Source: Stomorhina lunata
Lineage: Eukaryota > Arthropoda > Insecta > Diptera > Rhiniidae
Length of the DNA stretch: 64,000 bases
Reading direction: 5' to 3'
Assembly: GCA_933228675.1 (NCBI GenBank)
Contig: OW121743.1
Span: 56,299,903-56,363,902, forward strand
In this document: in pieces, positions 37,731 through 49,420 of the stretch
Position numbering within the stretch: the first letter of the stretch is position 1
Layout: each line of letters opens with the position of its first letter
Position numbers and translations under genes: made by a program
Notes under the pieces: model-generated
Databases searched by the model: none
What the model saw: only the letters and a program-made list of their open reading frames with translations
What the model was told of the DNA's origin: nothing

Positions 37731-38193
37731 TTTTAGGACCACAAATTGAAATTTATTGTAAAAATTCCTCGTTCGAATGTAAAACATTGAACAGATATAT
37801 AACATTAGAGCTGTCGCCTATTTGACCATGCTCCTATATAGTACCTTCTCTAAAGACCCACTCCTAAAGGTAACCAAACATATCGTAAATCTAAAATAAT
37901 ACAAATTTTATGTTTAAAAATTTCTCAGATTTGAATAGATTCCCCAAAATCTATAAAAATTGGACCCATATATTTACTCTTAGTACCGAAATTAAAATAT
38001 ACACAAATATCCAGAAATTTTTCGTACAGATACAAAATTTACCACAGCTATGTTATTGTTGTAACTTCGATATTAATGGCTATGTTGTTGTTGTAACTTC
38101 GATATTAATGGAAATATCGCGGAAGTGACAGTTCTTGGTCGGAATACTAAGATTCCTAGTCATTCTTTTACGAAGAACCGTGGGAGCATACCA
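37731..38193. other. Diverged repeat DNA with a short tandem duplication
   Basis: Contains words loosely related to family A (for example TTTGACCATGCTCC). A duplication of about 35 bp at 38048-38111 contains GTTGTAACTTCGATATTAAT in both copies. No gene is seen. Confidence 0.45.
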
Positions 38194-38318
38194 CAGATAT
38201 AATTTGACCTACACACATTTTAAATGTGAATCGTTGCCAACCAATACAAATTATACTACAGCTATAATTTGTATCGGTTGGCAACAGTCCATTTTTAAAT
38301 TATGTGTAGGTCATCTGA
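38194..38318. repeat. 125-bp near-perfect hairpin, candidate MITE
   Basis: The segment begins CAGAT...GACCTACACA and ends with TGTGTAGGTCATCTG. Inside lies a 23-bp stem (GTTGCCAACCAATACAAATT on the left, its complement with one mismatch on the right) around a 7-nt loop CTACAGC. An unpaired region separates outer and inner stems. The shape fits a small palindromic transposon. A precursor-microRNA-like transcript is possible but unsupported. Confidence 0.65.
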
Positions 38319-38749
38319 TAGCCGACCTAGGCTGACAATAATATTTTCTTAGCAGCTTTTTTTAGAAAATTTTAAAATAGTCGATGCTAATGTTTTACTT
38401 ACTGTTATTTATCGCTTTAGTTTATTATGTTGTCTCTTGTTGGCTGTTGATTATATTTTATTTGGGGAGGGAAACTTTACTGGGAACGTTGACGTATTAA
38501 TGATCTATTGTTTAACATTTTTTTCGCTTTTTAAATTAAATCTATTAATGTTTTCCTCTGAACGAAAAACATTGTTTTGTTCAAATGTTTCTAGTATTTG
38601 GTTTGGCTTAAAGTACGTGTTTTTGTTTTCAATGAAGTAAAGATAGTTAAGTACGAAGATATAGCAACAAATAAAATTGGGTAAAATTTTTTAGAATTTA
38701 CTCCTAAAGGTTTTCTTAATCTTCTTTCTTTCATTCTTTAAATGGCGTA

Positions 38750-39165
38750 TATATGCAACCTCTTAAGGTCAAAGGTTGAGTATATTTTAGAATTCTATTC
38801 CCTGTGATCTCGATCTTATATTTTCCAATTTCGTAGGCCAAGATTTGAACGATTTTCTTCTACTTGGTCTTTCCATCGAAGTTTCGGACGTCCTCTTCTA
38901 TGAGTTATCTCGGGATGATTTTCGAGCAATTTTCTTGCTGAAGTATTTTTATCCAATAGCACAACATATCCTAGCCAACGCAGCTGCTGCTGTTTAATGT
39001 GTTTTACAATGTCCGATGTCAGCTCATTTTACATTCGATGTCGATATTCATTGTTGACACAGACTGGTCCAATGATTTTTCGTTGAATCTTCCTATCAAA
39101 AAATCTCAGAACAGCTTCATCTCCCTATGCAAAAACCCACGATTTAGAACCACTTAGTACCGGAA
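38750..39165 (-). pseudogene. Decayed C-terminal part of a LINE-type reverse transcriptase ORF
   Basis: Minus-strand translation runs SGSKSWVFA-stop-GDEAVL, FFDRKIQRKIIGPVCVNNEY, DIVKHIKQQQLRWLGYVV, ARKLLENHPEITHRRGRP and KLRWKDQVEENRSNLGLRNW. These follow the order of the conserved tail of many insect non-LTR retrotransposon polymerases (S-E-T-W, E-R-K-I-L-R, L-R-W-L-G-H-V, G-R-P-x-x-R-W). Two or more in-frame stops show it is dead. The catalytic domain and a poly-A tail are not found next to it, so it is a fragment. The exact clade cannot be told from this piece. Confidence 0.82.
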
Positions 39166-39502
39166 CGTCTCGAAAATCTCAAAATTCTGCGATATTGCAG
39201 TTACAAAGACAACATAAGCTTTTTATAGAGCGTAACTATATATTGAACGTTAAAACTCTAGAGCTATTGAATTTCGCTCGCTGTCCAGTTTTATCCAGTT
39301 CAGTTTTATTAGTACGTAACCAAAACAGAATTTGGGTTCCTTCAGGTCATGATCAGTTTTGCAGCAATCGGTCTACATTTGACCATAGCTCCCATACAAA
39401 CTCTTCTGTTAAAACGCACTAAATGAGACAAAATCACAAAAACGCTCGTAAATCTGAAGATAATGGAAATTTTAAGTTTATTTTTTGCATTTGTAACAAC
39501 TG

Positions 39503-39821
39503 CAGTCGAATCGCCGCGGTATAGCAGGTTAGTCATCCGCCTAGCATACCAGAGGTCCCAAGTTCGATCTCCGGCCAGACCCACTTGAAAAAAATAATAA
39601 AAAAAAAACGGCATTTCACTTCATAACTCAGTTAGCCACTGGTTATTTAGTATTAGCCTATGTAAAACATGTCAAACTAATGCATTTGCCGTTCGGAGCC
39701 AGGCTTAAAACGTAGGTCCCTTTCAATGAGTCTAAAAATAGAATAGGATGCAGCTCATTGTCTGAGAGAAGTAACCCTTCTTCTAATTGGAATGTTGTCG
39801 GGGAATTATATATATAATATA
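39503..39821 (+). mobile_element. tRNA-derived SINE, copy 2, with 9-bp target duplication
   Basis: The same block order as the copy at 20492-20790: tRNA-like head GGTATAGCAGGTTAGTCATC with B box AAGTTCGATCTCCGG, body TCCCTTTCAATGAGTC and CAGCTCATTGTCTGAGAG, tail GTTGTCGGGGAATTA plus AT-rich DNA. It is flanked by TAACAACTG on both sides (39494-39502 and 39822-39830). Removing one copy restores family A sequence. It would be transcribed by RNA polymerase III and mobilised by a LINE; both are known for SINEs, not shown here. Confidence 0.92.
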
Positions 39822-39976
39822 TAACAACTGTAATCATTTTTTCAAATTTCGAGATAATCGGTCCACATTTCAGCCTAGCTTTCATATAAGTCCAAATGAT
39901 GGAAATAGCTTTAATTTGGAAATAGCTTTAATACAGCAAAATTTACCAAATATCTTATATTCTTAAACGAGCAATA

Positions 39977-39980
<4 letters not shown>

Positions 39981-40056
<76 letters not shown>
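39981..40056. repeat. (TA)n microsatellite inside family H copy 1
   Basis: An uninterrupted TA tract of 76 bp. All family H copies carry TA tracts of different lengths at this position, so it is part of the element. Confidence 0.95.
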
Positions 40057-40061
<5 letters not shown>

Positions 40062-40717
40062 GCTATCTCGAAAACGGCTCTAACGATTTTGATAAAATTG
40101 GGACAGTGGGTATCTTTTTTGATGTATAGGTCGAAGAAGAAGGGACTTTTGGAACTTTTTAAAAAGGGGAAAAAATCGAAAACGCTATGTCTCCTAAAGT
40201 AATAGGTATAGAAACAAAATTAAAATTACGTTTTAAACAGCTTTGAAAATAAGCGGACAGGTGTTTGGTACTTTTTTGAAACTATGTTCGATAGGGGATA
40301 AAAAAGGGTGAAAATAGTTTTTTTTGTACCTTTTTAACCCACTCTTATATTTTAAACTAAAGAATATAGAAAGAAACTTGGAACTGCAATCAATAGATGT
40401 AAAAAAAACATGAAACACGTATTTGGTACTTTTTTTGATTTTGGAGCCAAAATGGATAAAAAAAGGGATAAAATGATAACTTAACATCTTCAAAGTAATA
40501 TGAATAGGAACATTATACATTATGTTAAATGCGTTTTAAAAAAATGTACCGAATTCAATTGGCACCAAAAAAGTACCAAATATACATATGGAACTTTTAG
40601 AAATTAGGGAATAAAAAGGGGGAAAAATTAGTATTATTTGAAACAAATGAATGTTTGTCTGTATGTATGTTCTTTATAGAATAGTAAACTGTGAATTTGA
40701 TTGTGTTATGCTCTTTA

Positions 40718-41370
40718 GCGAAGATGTTGCGGATAAGCCGGCGAAGGTTTTAAAGTTGATAAGACTAATTTCCGACAGATGGCGCCACTGAAAATTACTA
40801 AAAATTAATTAAATCGTAAACTGTACATTTGATCATGCTATGATCTTTAGCAAAGTTGTAGCGCATGAGCCGACGAAGGCTTTTTAGTTGGTATGAATAA
40901 TTTCCGACAGGTGGCGCTACAGAAACTTACTCAAAGTCAATTTAATCGTAATCTGTACATTTAATCATGCTACAATCTTTAGCAAAGTTGTTGCACATGA
41001 GCCGACGAAGGTTTCTTAGTTGGTATGAAGAAATTTCGACAGGTGGCGCTACTGAAATTTACTCAAAGTCAATTTAATCGTATGCTGTACATTTAATCAT
41101 GCTATAATCTTCAGCAAAGTTGTTACGGATAAGCCGAAGAAGTTTTATGAATTGGAATAAGCAAAGTCCGACAGGTGGCGCCACAGAAAACTACTCAAAA
41201 TGAATTAAATCGTAAACTGTGCATTTGATCAGACTATAATCTTTAGCAAAGTTGTTGCGTATGAGTCGACGGAGGTTTCTGTTGATATGAATAATTTCCA
41301 AAATAATTCAAAATGAGTTAAACTGTAAACTATGCAAACTATGTGTTGGTCGGACAAAATAAATCAAATA
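40718..41370. repeat. Five 132-bp tandem units in family H copy 1
   Basis: The word GCAAAGTTGTTGCG (or variants) recurs at an exact 132-bp spacing. Each unit also carries CCGACAGGTGGCGC and AATCGTAAACTGTAC-type blocks. The same five-unit structure is present, inverted, at 58499-59050. Confidence 0.9.
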
Positions 41371-41600
41371 ATTCAAAATTAACTGAATATCTTTGTCTTT
41401 CCTCTAAATTTATTTTAGCACTTTATAATATAAAATATATAAAAACTTTAAAATTTTCCTCAAAATGCTTATCATAAAGCTCCGAGCAAGGCTCGGTCTA
41501 CCAGGTACTTTGTCTTTATACAGGAAAAAGAACACCTTTGACCTTAGTGGTGAAGGGTATCGTATGGTCGGGCTATAGCATTTCCTTACTTGTTTTTTTC

Positions 41601-43029
41601 TTAACTACATCTTTACCCACAACTGTTAGTTGAGAGCATTTTATTGCGTTTGCATCTTGAATTTATAATAAAGTGACTCAATTTATTCAGGGTTTAAATA
41701 AAGTCAATTCAATTAAGTAGAACAAAATTATGGTCAATGACAAAATGAATAAATAATATTAAAAAAAAAATTAAATAACAATAATAATTACATTTATTTA
41801 GTAGCAAAACAAATTGCGGTTGAGAGATGCAAAATAAAAAAAAGTACATTTCTTTGTTTAAGCAATTTTTTTTTGCAACATCATTAACCATAGAAGGAGT
41901 TTGAGAGGGGGAAAAACGTCACCTCAATAGCCTTCTGATATTAAAAGATCAAAAAGTCATAAGATTTTTTTTTGTAGAGAAAAGTAGTAATTTTTGTATT
42001 GTAGTAAAGGGTGTGGGTTACTCGTAATTTAATGATTTAGAATATGCAATAATTAATATAATTATGTAGATATAAAACTTTCTTGTTCACATTAAACTTT
42101 ATTGACTTTTATAAATGATTAACTAAAATTTGCCTATAAATATTGATAATGACCTTCACATCCGGTCCATCTTCATTCTTAAATTTTGTCTCTTCAAATT
42201 TTTTTTCAAGGATTCCCTTGAATTTCCTTTTAAGTCATTTAAGACAAATATTTACTCCCACCCAGATTCTTTTTTGCTGACTAAAATCTTAAAGATTTTT
42301 GTTTTGGTTAAACCTCAGCTTCTGCCAAATTGACTCATTTAGTCACTGACTGCGTGTGTTTTTCCCATTTTTTTTCTACACATTCATCATTGATTGTGTT
42401 GAGAAGGGGGAATTTTGAACTAAAAATTCATTGTCTCTTAAAAAAGAGTACGATAGATGGTAAAGGTAGTAGAGCGAACAGGTAAACATCTTCTTAATAT
42501 TTTAGTTTAGTTTTTTTTTTGCTTTAATGCCTACCGTTTTTATTGCTTTAGTTCGTTCATTCATTAAATATCTTTTGAAAAGTTTGTTAACCCTTTTTCG
42601 GAAAATAACAGAAAAATAAGATAATACAAAAACACAGAAATGAAATACCAACTAAAATACGTTACATGTTTGAGTGTGTTTAAAACATTTGATCATGTTA
42701 ACAACTAAATATGGTGCATCATCTTTAAACAATGCAACAAATATTTGTTTACTGTATGGCAATAGTGTTGGTAGTGGGGGTACTAAAGGGAAATCTGAAA
42801 TGTACAAATTTAAAATACAATATTGTTTAGTTTATCTAGTCAAAAATATTTTCACAGCTTGTTTTATTAAACTAGTATCAATTTAATACAATTCATATAT
42901 CGTGACCCGAAGTTACGTAACCCTGATTTTCGAGATATTTGAGTGACTTTTGAAAAAGGGATTTGGGCTCAAGGAAATAATAGATTATTTCTAATGAATT
43001 TAAATAGGCACACTTTTTTTTAATAGTTT
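41601..43029. other. AT-rich non-coding DNA, no gene seen
   Basis: Mixed sequence with poly-T tracts. Open frames of 60-70 codons (for example 42130-42333 and 42674-42886) have no recognisable domain or splice context. Nothing could be assigned. Confidence 0.5.
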
Positions 43030-43330
43030 AAACAATTAATAAAGCTCTATAGTCGGTCAAGGCCCAATGAGGTCAAGTTTATATCACTTTTCAATAAATA
43101 TTCTCATATGTATAACTTTTTCTTAAACTTTACTATATTTCTTCTGAGCTAAATTATCTCATCATAGAAACATTTTCACCAGATTTATATATATTCTATA
43201 GTGTCATTTTCGACAAAAGATCTGAGATCGCAAATGGACCGATATTTTGGATGTTTATAATCACGGGTAGGCGCAACGAGAACAGAACAAAAAATAGTCG
43301 CCAGAGTTGCCGTTTTTTTATACTTTTAAC
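43030..43330 (-). repeat. Dispersed repeat family A, short copy E
   Basis: Opens on the plus strand with the reversed family terminus AGCTCTATAGTCGGTCAAGG and continues with diverged body words such as GAGATCGCAAATGGACCGAT. Confidence 0.6.
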
Positions 43331-43409
43331 TAAAATAGGTAATTTTTTCAATGTGTAGTTCTAATGTTTTGAAAAGTTTTCTACTCCATTTTGTTTAAAT
43401 ATTTTTATC

Positions 43410-44960
43410 AAACATTTTTCTATAGAAAACATTTTTCTATAGAATACACAATCAATTAAACGTAGTGATGTTCGTTCAAACTCAATGAGTTAAATTGATG
43501 ATTATCTCTGCAATTTGACAACTCGACTGTGGTCGAGGGCGCTAAGTGCTAATGACGTCCTGTGGCGAGACAGAAATTGCAATCCACTAGCCGCGTTCAA
43601 AAATAATTTTTTCAGTTTTTCTCCACACTTACTTTTCTGATTTTCAAAATTAATAATTTAGAAATTAAATGAACTCAAGCCTGATTAAACCTAATTTTTC
43701 GAAAATTTTTTTGCCAAAATTTTTTTTATGAAAAATTTTCAATAGAAAATTTTTTTATTTGGGAATTAATTATTCGAACTTTAGAATTAATTGAAAAATT
43801 TTTTATTAAAAGTTTTTCTATAGAAAAATGTTTTTATCAATTTTTTTTATCAAAAATTTTTTAATAGAAAATTTTTTTATCAAAAATGTTTTTATCAAAT
43901 TTTTGTTATCAAAAATTTTTGTTATCAAAAATTTTTTAATAGAAAATTTTTTTATTAAAAATTTTTTAATAGAAAATTTTTTTATTAAAAATTTTAGTAT
44001 AGAAAATTTTTGTATCAAAAATTTTTCTGTGGAAAATTTTTTTATCAAAAATTTTTCTGTGGAAAATTTTTTTATCAAAAATTTTTCTATAGAAAATTTT
44101 TTATTAAAAATGTTTCTTTAGAAATTTTTTATCAAAAATTTTTCTGTAAAAATTTTTTATAGAAAATTTTTTTAATCAAAAATTATCCCAATTGTTTCCA
44201 TAAAAAATTATCCAAATTGTTTCCATATTTTTTTTTATCAAACATTTTTCTTAGAAAATTTTGCTATCAAAAATTTTCTTATAGACATTTTTTTTATCAA
44301 AAATTTTGCTATCCAAATTTTTTTATCAAATTGTTTCCAAATTTTTTTTTCAAAAATTTTGCTATCAAAAATTTTTTTATAGAAATTTTTTTATCAAAAA
44401 TTTTGTAACAGAAAATTTTTTTTTATCAAAAATTTTGCTACAGAAAATTTTTTTTATTGACAATTTTTCTATAGATAATTTTTCTATAGATAATTTTTCT
44501 ATAGATAATTTTTCTATATATAAATTTTTTTATCAGAAATTTTTCTATATATAAATTTTTTATCAAAAATTTTTTCTATAGAAATTTTTTTTTCAAAAAT
44601 TTTTCTATATTTTTTTTAAAAAAATTTTTATGTATTTTTTTTTTTTAATTTTTCTATAAAAAATTTTTTATCAAACATTTTTTATAGGCAATATTTTATC
44701 AAAAATGTTTCTATAAAAATTTTTTCATCAATAATTTTTCTATAAAAAATTTTTTATCAAAAATTTTCTTATCAAAAATTTTGCTATAGAAAATTTTTTT
44801 TTATTAAAAATTGTTCTAAGAAGATTTGAAAATTTTTTGATACAAAAATATTTTTATCGAAAAATTTTCTATAAAATATAGTTTTTATCGAATAATTTTC
44901 TAAAGAAACATATTTTGATTAAACATTTTTCTATAAAAAATATTTGGATCGAAAATATTT
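43410..44960. repeat. CTATAG-core satellite array 5 (diverged, ATCAAAAAT spacers)
   Basis: The core CTATAG with AAAATTTTTTTATCAAAAAT spacers. The first two cores (43418-43442) run straight into the 218-bp module at 43442-43659. Decayed units continue to about 44960. Open frames here (for example IKNFLIENFF repeats on the plus strand, 43828-44121) come from the repeat. Confidence 0.85.
43442..43659 (+). repeat. 218-bp module embedded in satellite, copy 2
   Basis: Nearly identical to 13928-14146 and in the same orientation, with few substitutions and small indels. It is again surrounded by CTATAG-core repeats. Function and family are unknown. Confidence 0.8.
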
Positions 44961-45374
44961 AAAAAATATTAGAATCTAAAATTGTTTAATATTAGAATAT
45001 CTGTTTTGAAAAATATTCCCAAAATTTATAAAAATATTCCCAGTGCTTACAAAAATAATAGTGTCGTGGCAACAATAACCTTGTCAATATCCAAAATCCA
45101 ACTGAATGATTTTAATACTCATTTTCACGAGTTTATTTGATCGTGATATTTACGAAAATTACATTCATCGGCTACTGGTGGTATGGGCTGCCTACTCCTG
45201 TTTATAAAAGACTTATCTGTGGAAAGTTTTTGCAAAAAACTTTAATTATCTTTAGATTTGTAAGAGTTTTTTTCGATTTGTGGGATATTTAGGAATTGTT
45301 GTTTTATGGGAGGTATGGTCAAATTTGAAGAATATATTTTGACCTAATCGTAAGAGTTTATGTTAGTAATTTTT
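44961..45374. other. AT-rich spacer, no gene seen
   Basis: Loosely related to family A near its right side (ATGGGAGGTATGGTCAAATT at about 45305). No other feature is supported. Confidence 0.45.
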
Positions 45375-46519
45375 TATACCTTTCAGACCATAGGGTATAT
45401 TGGGTTTGTGCTGATGTTTATAAAGCACAGAAATATTGGTCTGCGACCCAACTTTTAGTATACTGATCAACTCAGAATTACTCCCTGAGTTGATTTAACG
45501 ATGTACGTCTGGCCGGGTAACTGGGAGCTTAAGTTCAGAATTTGGGGTCCTTAGACGAATCAGGAGGGGAGCTATATGCCCCCAAAAAAGGGTATCTCGG
45601 GGTTTTTTTTTTTTTAATTAAAATGATCCAGAAGTCACATTTTTGATCTGATGTAAAATATTTTTATGTATACGAAATCTGCTAGCTGAGATCTACAAAC
45701 ATAATTTTCATCATAAGATGAAAATTTAAACAAAAGCAACTGCCAAGAACTTTACATTAAAACTGAACGAATTTTATAGGTTTTAAGGATTTAGCTAAAC
45801 GATGCCATATAGAATCTAAGGGGAAAATGCTTTTAATGTCTAGGAGTTGCAAATCTTAAAATAAAAAATATATACGGAAGCGTACCACTAGATGGTATCA
45901 CAATTTAATGTGACTCAACATTGACAAATTAATACTTCTTTTTATAAATTATGGATGGAGATGTTTGCCGTTCTAATTTATTTGGCCATTACCTAACGGG
46001 ACTCGTTTATATTATATAGATGATTTTAAAGCTTTATTTACTTGTTTTTACTCAAAATATCATTAAAAACTTTTTTTGTTTAATCTTTTCCATATTCCCT
46101 CTTGGTACTTTTTTTGTAACATAAGTACTTATTTCTATCCCATCTCTATACTTTAACATGTGCAACACTAGACATTTATGGATTTTGCAGCCATATTTGT
46201 AAGTATGTGAATACAAGTGCAAAGAAAGCTGGAAAAAACTACATAATACCTGTGATTTCTGTGAACTAAGCCTGATGGTTGGCCCAAAACATTCATACGC
46301 AACATGATACAGGTACAAATGATTGTACGACTTAGTCATGTTAACGAAAATATGGTAAAGTAGAATAAGTCGAAAATAAGAAACTGTGGTGGGATAAAGT
46401 ATAGAAAATATGTATCTAAGAACTATAGTTAAAAGGTGACCGATTGCCACAAAATGTATACACTGGCTGGTATTTATATAAAACTTATTTTTGCAAAATT
46501 TAATGGTCATTTCAGTCAT
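45375..46519 (+). repeat. Dispersed repeat family A, copy F1 and adjacent sequence
   Basis: The family 5' block is clear: GGGTTTGTGCTGATGTTTAT, ACAGAAATATTGGTCTGCGA and TGAGTTGATTTAACGATGTA. Similarity fades after about 45600. A 155-codon minus-strand frame (46052-46519) overlaps the end; it has no recognised domain and is not called. Confidence 0.6.
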
Positions 46520-46835
46520 AGTTTATAACTTAATAGCTTTTAACTGACCTTTGTGGCATTTTAGTGGTTTCCAGGAGTGGTTTTTATATGAAAGCTATGG
46601 TGAAATTTGGACCGATACCTAACAAATTTTTTATACTGACCTCAACTTCTCTGTACTAAATTAAGTCGTCATAGCTTTTATAATTGTATTCAATTTATGA
46701 GCATTAATGTGATTCCCTGGGCGGGGTTATATGGGAGCTTTAACTAAATGTTGACAGATTTGGCCCATTTTCAGTACACAACATATCAGTACATAACCAA
46801 ATACTTTTGTATAACTTTGTCTCCCTAGCTCTTCG

Positions 46836-48100
46836 AATTGAAATAAAACACAAGAAAATCGTTTTAATGTCCATCAATTTGGCTTTATTGGAAGGATAAT
46901 TTTATGCCATTAATGTTTAAATATGATTTCGGGCCGCCGCGGCTGACTCGAATAAAGCCAATTCTACAGGTCCAATTTTCAACTACTTTTTCGAGCATAT
47001 GGGGCCGTATGTTGGCAATAACGCCACGAATGTTGGCTTCCAAGTCCCCTAACGTTTCTGGTTTGTTGGCGTAGACGAGCGACTTCACATATCCCCAAAG
47101 AAAATAATCCAGTGGTGTCAAATCGCACGATCTTGGTGGCCAATTGACAGGTCCATTCCGCGAAATTATGCGCTCATCGAATGTTTCCTTCAATAAATCA
47201 AATGTGACGTGCGCTGTGTGGCATGTAGCTCCGTCTTGGTGGAACCACAACTTATCCACATTCATGCCATCCAATTGGGGAACAAAATAGTCGGTTATCA
47301 TGGCTCTATACCGGTCTCCATTTATGGTAACTGACTCTCCAGCATTATTTCGGAAGAAGTATGGCCCAATGACTCCACCAGCCCATAGAGCACACCAAAC
47401 AGTCAGTTTTTGTGGATGTAATGGCGTCTCAAGGGTCTCATGTGGATTCTCTTCACTCCAAATGCGCCAATTTTGCTTGTTGACGTAGCCATTCAACCAA
47501 AACTGAGCCTCATCACTGAACAAAATTTTGCGATGAAAATCAGCATCGAGATCAATCTCATTTTCGGCCCATACACCAAAATCACGACGCATTGCATGGT
47601 CTCGCGGCTTTAATTCTTGCACAAGCTGGATCTTGTAAGGTCGCAAGCCAAGATCTTTGCGCAAAATCTTCCATAAAGTTGATGGACAAAGCTCCAATTG
47701 CTGTGCACGGTGGCGAATCGATTCATTCGGGTCCTCTTCAACACTTTGCTCTACAGCTTCAATTGTTTCTTCGGTGCGCACTGTTCGACGTCGCTGCGGA
47801 TGCGTTTTATCACATAGAGTAAACGTAGTGCGAAAACGATCCATGGTTAACCGAATTAATTGGTCTGATGAACGATTATGTCGACCATAAAATGGACTGA
47901 GCTTGCGGTAAACTTCGCGAACTGAACCATTATTTTCGAAATAAATTTGCACGATTTGCAAGCGTTGTTCTTTTGTCAACCTGTTCATGATGAAATGGCA
48001 AACCAAACTAAATATTAATCACTTGACAGCTGACAAAATGGCCGCCAGTTAAAAAAGTGATGCCAACTTAAAGTTCTATACCTCAATAAAAAACACCCGA
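46836..48100 (-). mobile_element. DD41D mariner-like element, 3' end truncated
   Basis: The right (5') end reads TCGGGTGTTTTTTATTGAGG on the minus strand with TA just outside (48101-48102), matching the TCGGGTGG terminus of the element at 24763-25987. After the ORF stop, the minus strand keeps family-like 3' sequence (AATAAAGCC..., GTGTTTTATTTCAA) but a matching inverted repeat is not found. The 3' terminus seems lost near 46836; that boundary is approximate. Confidence 0.8.
46885..47988 (-). CDS. DD41D mariner-like transposase, nearly intact
   Basis: Open frame of 367 codons from MNRLTKEQR; an in-frame ATG six codons upstream is less likely because family members start near MNR/L. N-terminal helix-turn-helix segments span about residues 5-55 and 75-115. 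The catalytic Asp residues are in ILFSDEAQF (159), WFHQDGATCHTA (252) and SCDLTPLDYF (294), with 41 residues between the last two by my count. It would bind the element's inverted repeats and cut at TA. The last 16 residues (PKSYLNINGIKLSFQ) are abnormal: a small out-of-frame deletion after SRGG shifts the frame. The usual ending EIIFKH plus stop is still readable in the neighbouring frame at about 46920-46937. Catalytic core intact; activity uncertain because of this tail and the missing 3' repeat. Confidence 0.88.
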   Translation of the reverse strand: MNRLTKEQRLQIVQIYFENNGSVREVYRKLSPFYGRHNRSSDQLIRLTMDRFRTTFTLCDKTHPQRRRTVRTEETIEAVEQSVEEDPNESIRHRAQQLELCPSTLWKILRKDLGLRPYKIQLVQELKPRDHAMRRDFGVWAENEIDLDADFHRKILFSDEAQFWLNGYVNKQNWRIWSEENPHETLETPLHPQKLTVWCALWAGGVIGPYFFRNNAGESVTINGDRYRAMITDYFVPQLDGMNVDKLWFHQDGATCHTAHVTFDLLKETFDERIISRNGPVNWPPRSCDLTPLDYFLWGYVKSLVYANKPETLGDLEANIRGVIANIRPHMLEKVVENWTCRIGFIRVSRGGPKSYLNINGIKLSFQ

Positions 48101-48826
48101 TAGTTAGGGCGCTATCGAACTTTTATCTGACGGACAGGCTTACATAAGCCCCCTTTTCATTTTGTGTGTTTGTGTTTCTGTTTTTTTATATGGGAGCTAT
48201 GGTCAAATGGTGACCGATTGTAACAAAATTTGGCATACTGACTAGAATTGATATAAGGCTTCCTTGTACTAAAATTAGTGGCCATAGCTAGCACAATTTA
48301 TCATTTATTCGCATTTAAGTATATTTTAGGTGCAATTTAGGCTGTTTTCGTAAGTGTCTTTTATGGGAGCTATGGTTAAATGTGAAGCGATTTTGATGAA
48401 ATTTTACATGCTAAATAATGATTATGTAAAACTTCTATGTGCTAAATTTTATTATAATATCTGTTATAATTTGTCATTTATTAGCAAATAAGCGATTGTC
48501 CTATGCGAGGTTATACGGGAGCTGTGTTAAAATGTAAACCGATTTCGCCCAATTTCAATACCAACATTTTCCAAGAAATGAGGAATATTTCTGCTAAACT
48601 TCAGTGACGTAGCTCCTTTCGTGTAGGCCCTATCGTTCTAGCTTTTAACTGGCTCTTGTGGTATCTTAGTGATTTCCGGGAATGGTTTTTATATAAAAGC
48701 TATGGTCAAATATGAACCGATTCCTATAAAATTTGATATTCTGATCAATAGTTGCATAAAACATCTCCGTTCTAAATTAAGTTGTCATATCTATTAGGCC
48801 CTATCGTACCGACAATAGGCAGACAG

Positions 48827-49280
<454 letters not shown>

Positions 49281-49420
49281 AGACATCGCTCAATCGTCTT
49301 AGAATTTCATAAGGTTTCAGAATAGATCAATTTTGGTTTTAGAGCCAATATTAAGGAAATTACAAACGGATTGACAATCTCAATATACCTCCATTCTTTT
49401 AGATGGCCGGTATAAAATAA

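Larger units (their letters stand above)
39953..41508 (+). mobile_element. Family H (Helitron-like, non-autonomous), copy 1
   Basis: Starts TCTTATATTCTTAAACGAGC, then a (TA)n tract (39981-40056), a unique body (CGAAAACGGCTCTAACGAT), five 132-bp tandem units (40718, 40850, 40982, 41114, 41246) and a terminal hairpin CCGAGCAAGGCTCGG followed by TCTACCAGGTAC. Compared with the empty site in family A copy B, the insertion lies exactly between A and T with no target duplication. TC start, 3' hairpin about 12 nt from the end and A^T insertion are Helitron features. The final GTAC differs from the usual CTRR. There is no Rep/helicase ORF. Confidence 0.8.
39345..41600 (+). repeat. Dispersed repeat family A, copy D, interrupted by a SINE and a family H element
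   Basis: Left part GCAATCGGTCTACATTTGAC, CTCCCATACAAACTCTTCTG and AACGCTCGTAAATCTGAAG. Middle part (39831-39952) resumes after the SINE. Right part (41509-41600) resumes after the family H element with TTTGTCTTTATACAGG and GGTGAAGGGTATCGTATGG. The terminal hairpin is shortened (GGTCGGGCTATAGC), one arm being deleted. Confidence 0.8.

Noticed and set aside
35280..37749. Open frames of 135-527 codons on both strands (IYRKSLPIVIFS and EKMTIGRLFLYI repeats)
   Set aside because: They follow directly from a 36-bp tandem repeat whose length is a multiple of three and whose unit lacks stops. There is no unique sequence and both strands are equally open.
39527..39600. tRNA gene call
   Set aside because: A- and B-box-like words are present, but the sequence is the head of a 319-bp repeat with target duplications and a second copy, so it is a SINE.
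39978..40202. Frame beginning with YIYIY repeats
   Set aside because: It is translation of a (TA)n tract inside a Helitron-like element.
46052..46519. 155-codon minus-strand open frame
   Set aside because: It has no recognisable domain and lies between repeat copies; its composition is compatible with chance in AT-rich DNA. A database search could overturn this.
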